Shown here: one piece after another, positions 63,210 through 64,000 of the stretch
Layout: each line of letters starts with the position of its first letter
How positions within the stretch are numbered: position 1 is the first letter of the stretch
NCBI RefSeq assembly: GCF_048128805.1
Contig: NC_135999.1
Span: 13,070,690 to 13,134,689 of the forward strand
DNA: 64,000 nt
Direction: 5' to 3'
Origin: Centroberyx gerrardi
Lineage: Eukaryota > Chordata > Actinopteri > Beryciformes > Berycidae
Notes under the pieces: model-generated
Seen by the model: only the letters and a program-made list of their open reading frames with translations
What the model was told of the DNA's origin: nothing
Database searches by the model: none
Program-made: the position numbers and the translations under genes

Positions 63210-64000
63210 AGACTTGGCCCTCCAGCTTTTCCAGTGAAGAACATTCCATTCTGGCAGAAAGCTCTGTTGGAAATTTCCCTGCGTCGGTACAAGTAACTCT
63301 CATGGAAACTCTAAAAAGGGATGACTTAAGGTTTTGTTTGCATACTATTTCTTTGTTGTTAGTTGTGGGACATTTTTTGCAGCACAACGTAAGACACAGA
63401 CCTTATTATAAATACTACAGTGACAAAGTCAAGTGCACCACACCTCAAATACTGAAATGCACTGAAAGTGTGAGAGTGAGGTTCACCCAAAAGTATTGCT
63501 TTCATAAGTTGGTACATTCTTTCACTCCAGCAGAATGTGACTCATTTATAAAGCTTGTGAGTGTGGAGTGTGTGACAAAGAGGGTGAAGAATGATGAAGG
63601 ATATGATGAAGGGTTGCCCATCAAAGTATTAGGCACAGTATTGGATACAATACACCAGCCTGCAAGCATATTCTGTTCATTTGTATTCAAAATACACAGC
63701 ATATGATTTTAGTATTGCATAAGAAAGATGCTCAATTGCTTTTGATTATTGTATACACACATCTTAGCATTTCACCAAATACCAAACAAGGCATTTCTTT
63801 GAATGTTTATTTTGCTGCTTTGTTGTCATTTTAATATAGGTACAAGTGTGGCACATTCTGTCATATTTACTCATCTTCTGTACATCACTTAAACTCACAA
63901 GTAAATACCTTATCAATTTATGATACATATTGTAACTTGAAACAAACTTCGATTTGGAGTGCATCTAGTGTTCATGGGAAACCCATGCATTTATTTTTTT
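63210..64000 (+). other. pkd2: pkd2 3' UTR, truncated by the window edge
   Basis: The sequence after the pkd2 TGA has no recognised coding content, and no AATAAA is seen on the plus strand before the window ends. The untranslated region probably continues beyond the right edge. Confidence 0.6.

Overview
The window is eukaryotic, vertebrate nuclear DNA and almost certainly from a ray-finned (teleost) fish. It has short introns with GT-AG borders, abundant (CA)n and (GA)n microsatellites, fish-type LINE tails and hAT-like elements. Three multi-exon genes are recognisable by protein family, and their exon chains close in frame over every junction. I cannot name the species.

Layout, left to right: (1) 1-12.4 kb is microsatellite-rich and repeat-rich, with no recognised coding exon. 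(2) Around 12.45-12.82 kb a TATA box, a donor-terminated exon and a purine-rich tract look like the start of an unidentified minus-strand gene. (3) 15.7-33.75 kb holds uso1 (p115 vesicle tether) on the minus strand: 24 coding exons, 950 residues, plus two candidate frame-preserving micro-exons. (4) 34.6-35.7 kb holds a small plus-strand gene for a secreted Pro/Ala/Gly-repeat protein. (5) 38.1-48.3 kb holds g3bp2 (stress-granule protein) on the minus strand: 12 coding exons, 507 residues. (6) 48.5-50.2 kb holds a second small secreted-protein gene on the minus strand. (7) 50.2-56.3 kb is a graveyard of nested repeats. (8) 56.3 kb to the right edge holds pkd2 (polycystin-2) on the plus strand: 15 coding exons, 903 residues.

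The most interesting result is the pair of small secreted-protein genes on either side of g3bp2. They share little overall sequence, but they have the same three-coding-exon plan with phase-1 introns, a Cys in the short middle exon, and a second Cys inside a C-x-V-x-x-[IV]-T motif at the start of the long last exon. From memory, mammalian ODAPH (an enamel phosphoprotein gene close to G3BP2 and USO1 on human chromosome 4) carries the same C-x-[IV]-x-x-L-T-P-P motif and a phase-1 first intron. I infer that both may be divergent fish members of the ODAPH family. In human, PKD2 lies next to the SPP1/MEPE mineralised-tissue cluster on the same chromosome, so this fish interval joins two regions linked to biomineralisation. 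This is a hypothesis, not an established assignment.

uso1, g3bp2 and pkd2 do not form a pathway. They act in Golgi vesicle tethering, RNA granule control and ciliary/ER calcium-permeable channel function respectively, and are neighbours through conserved synteny.
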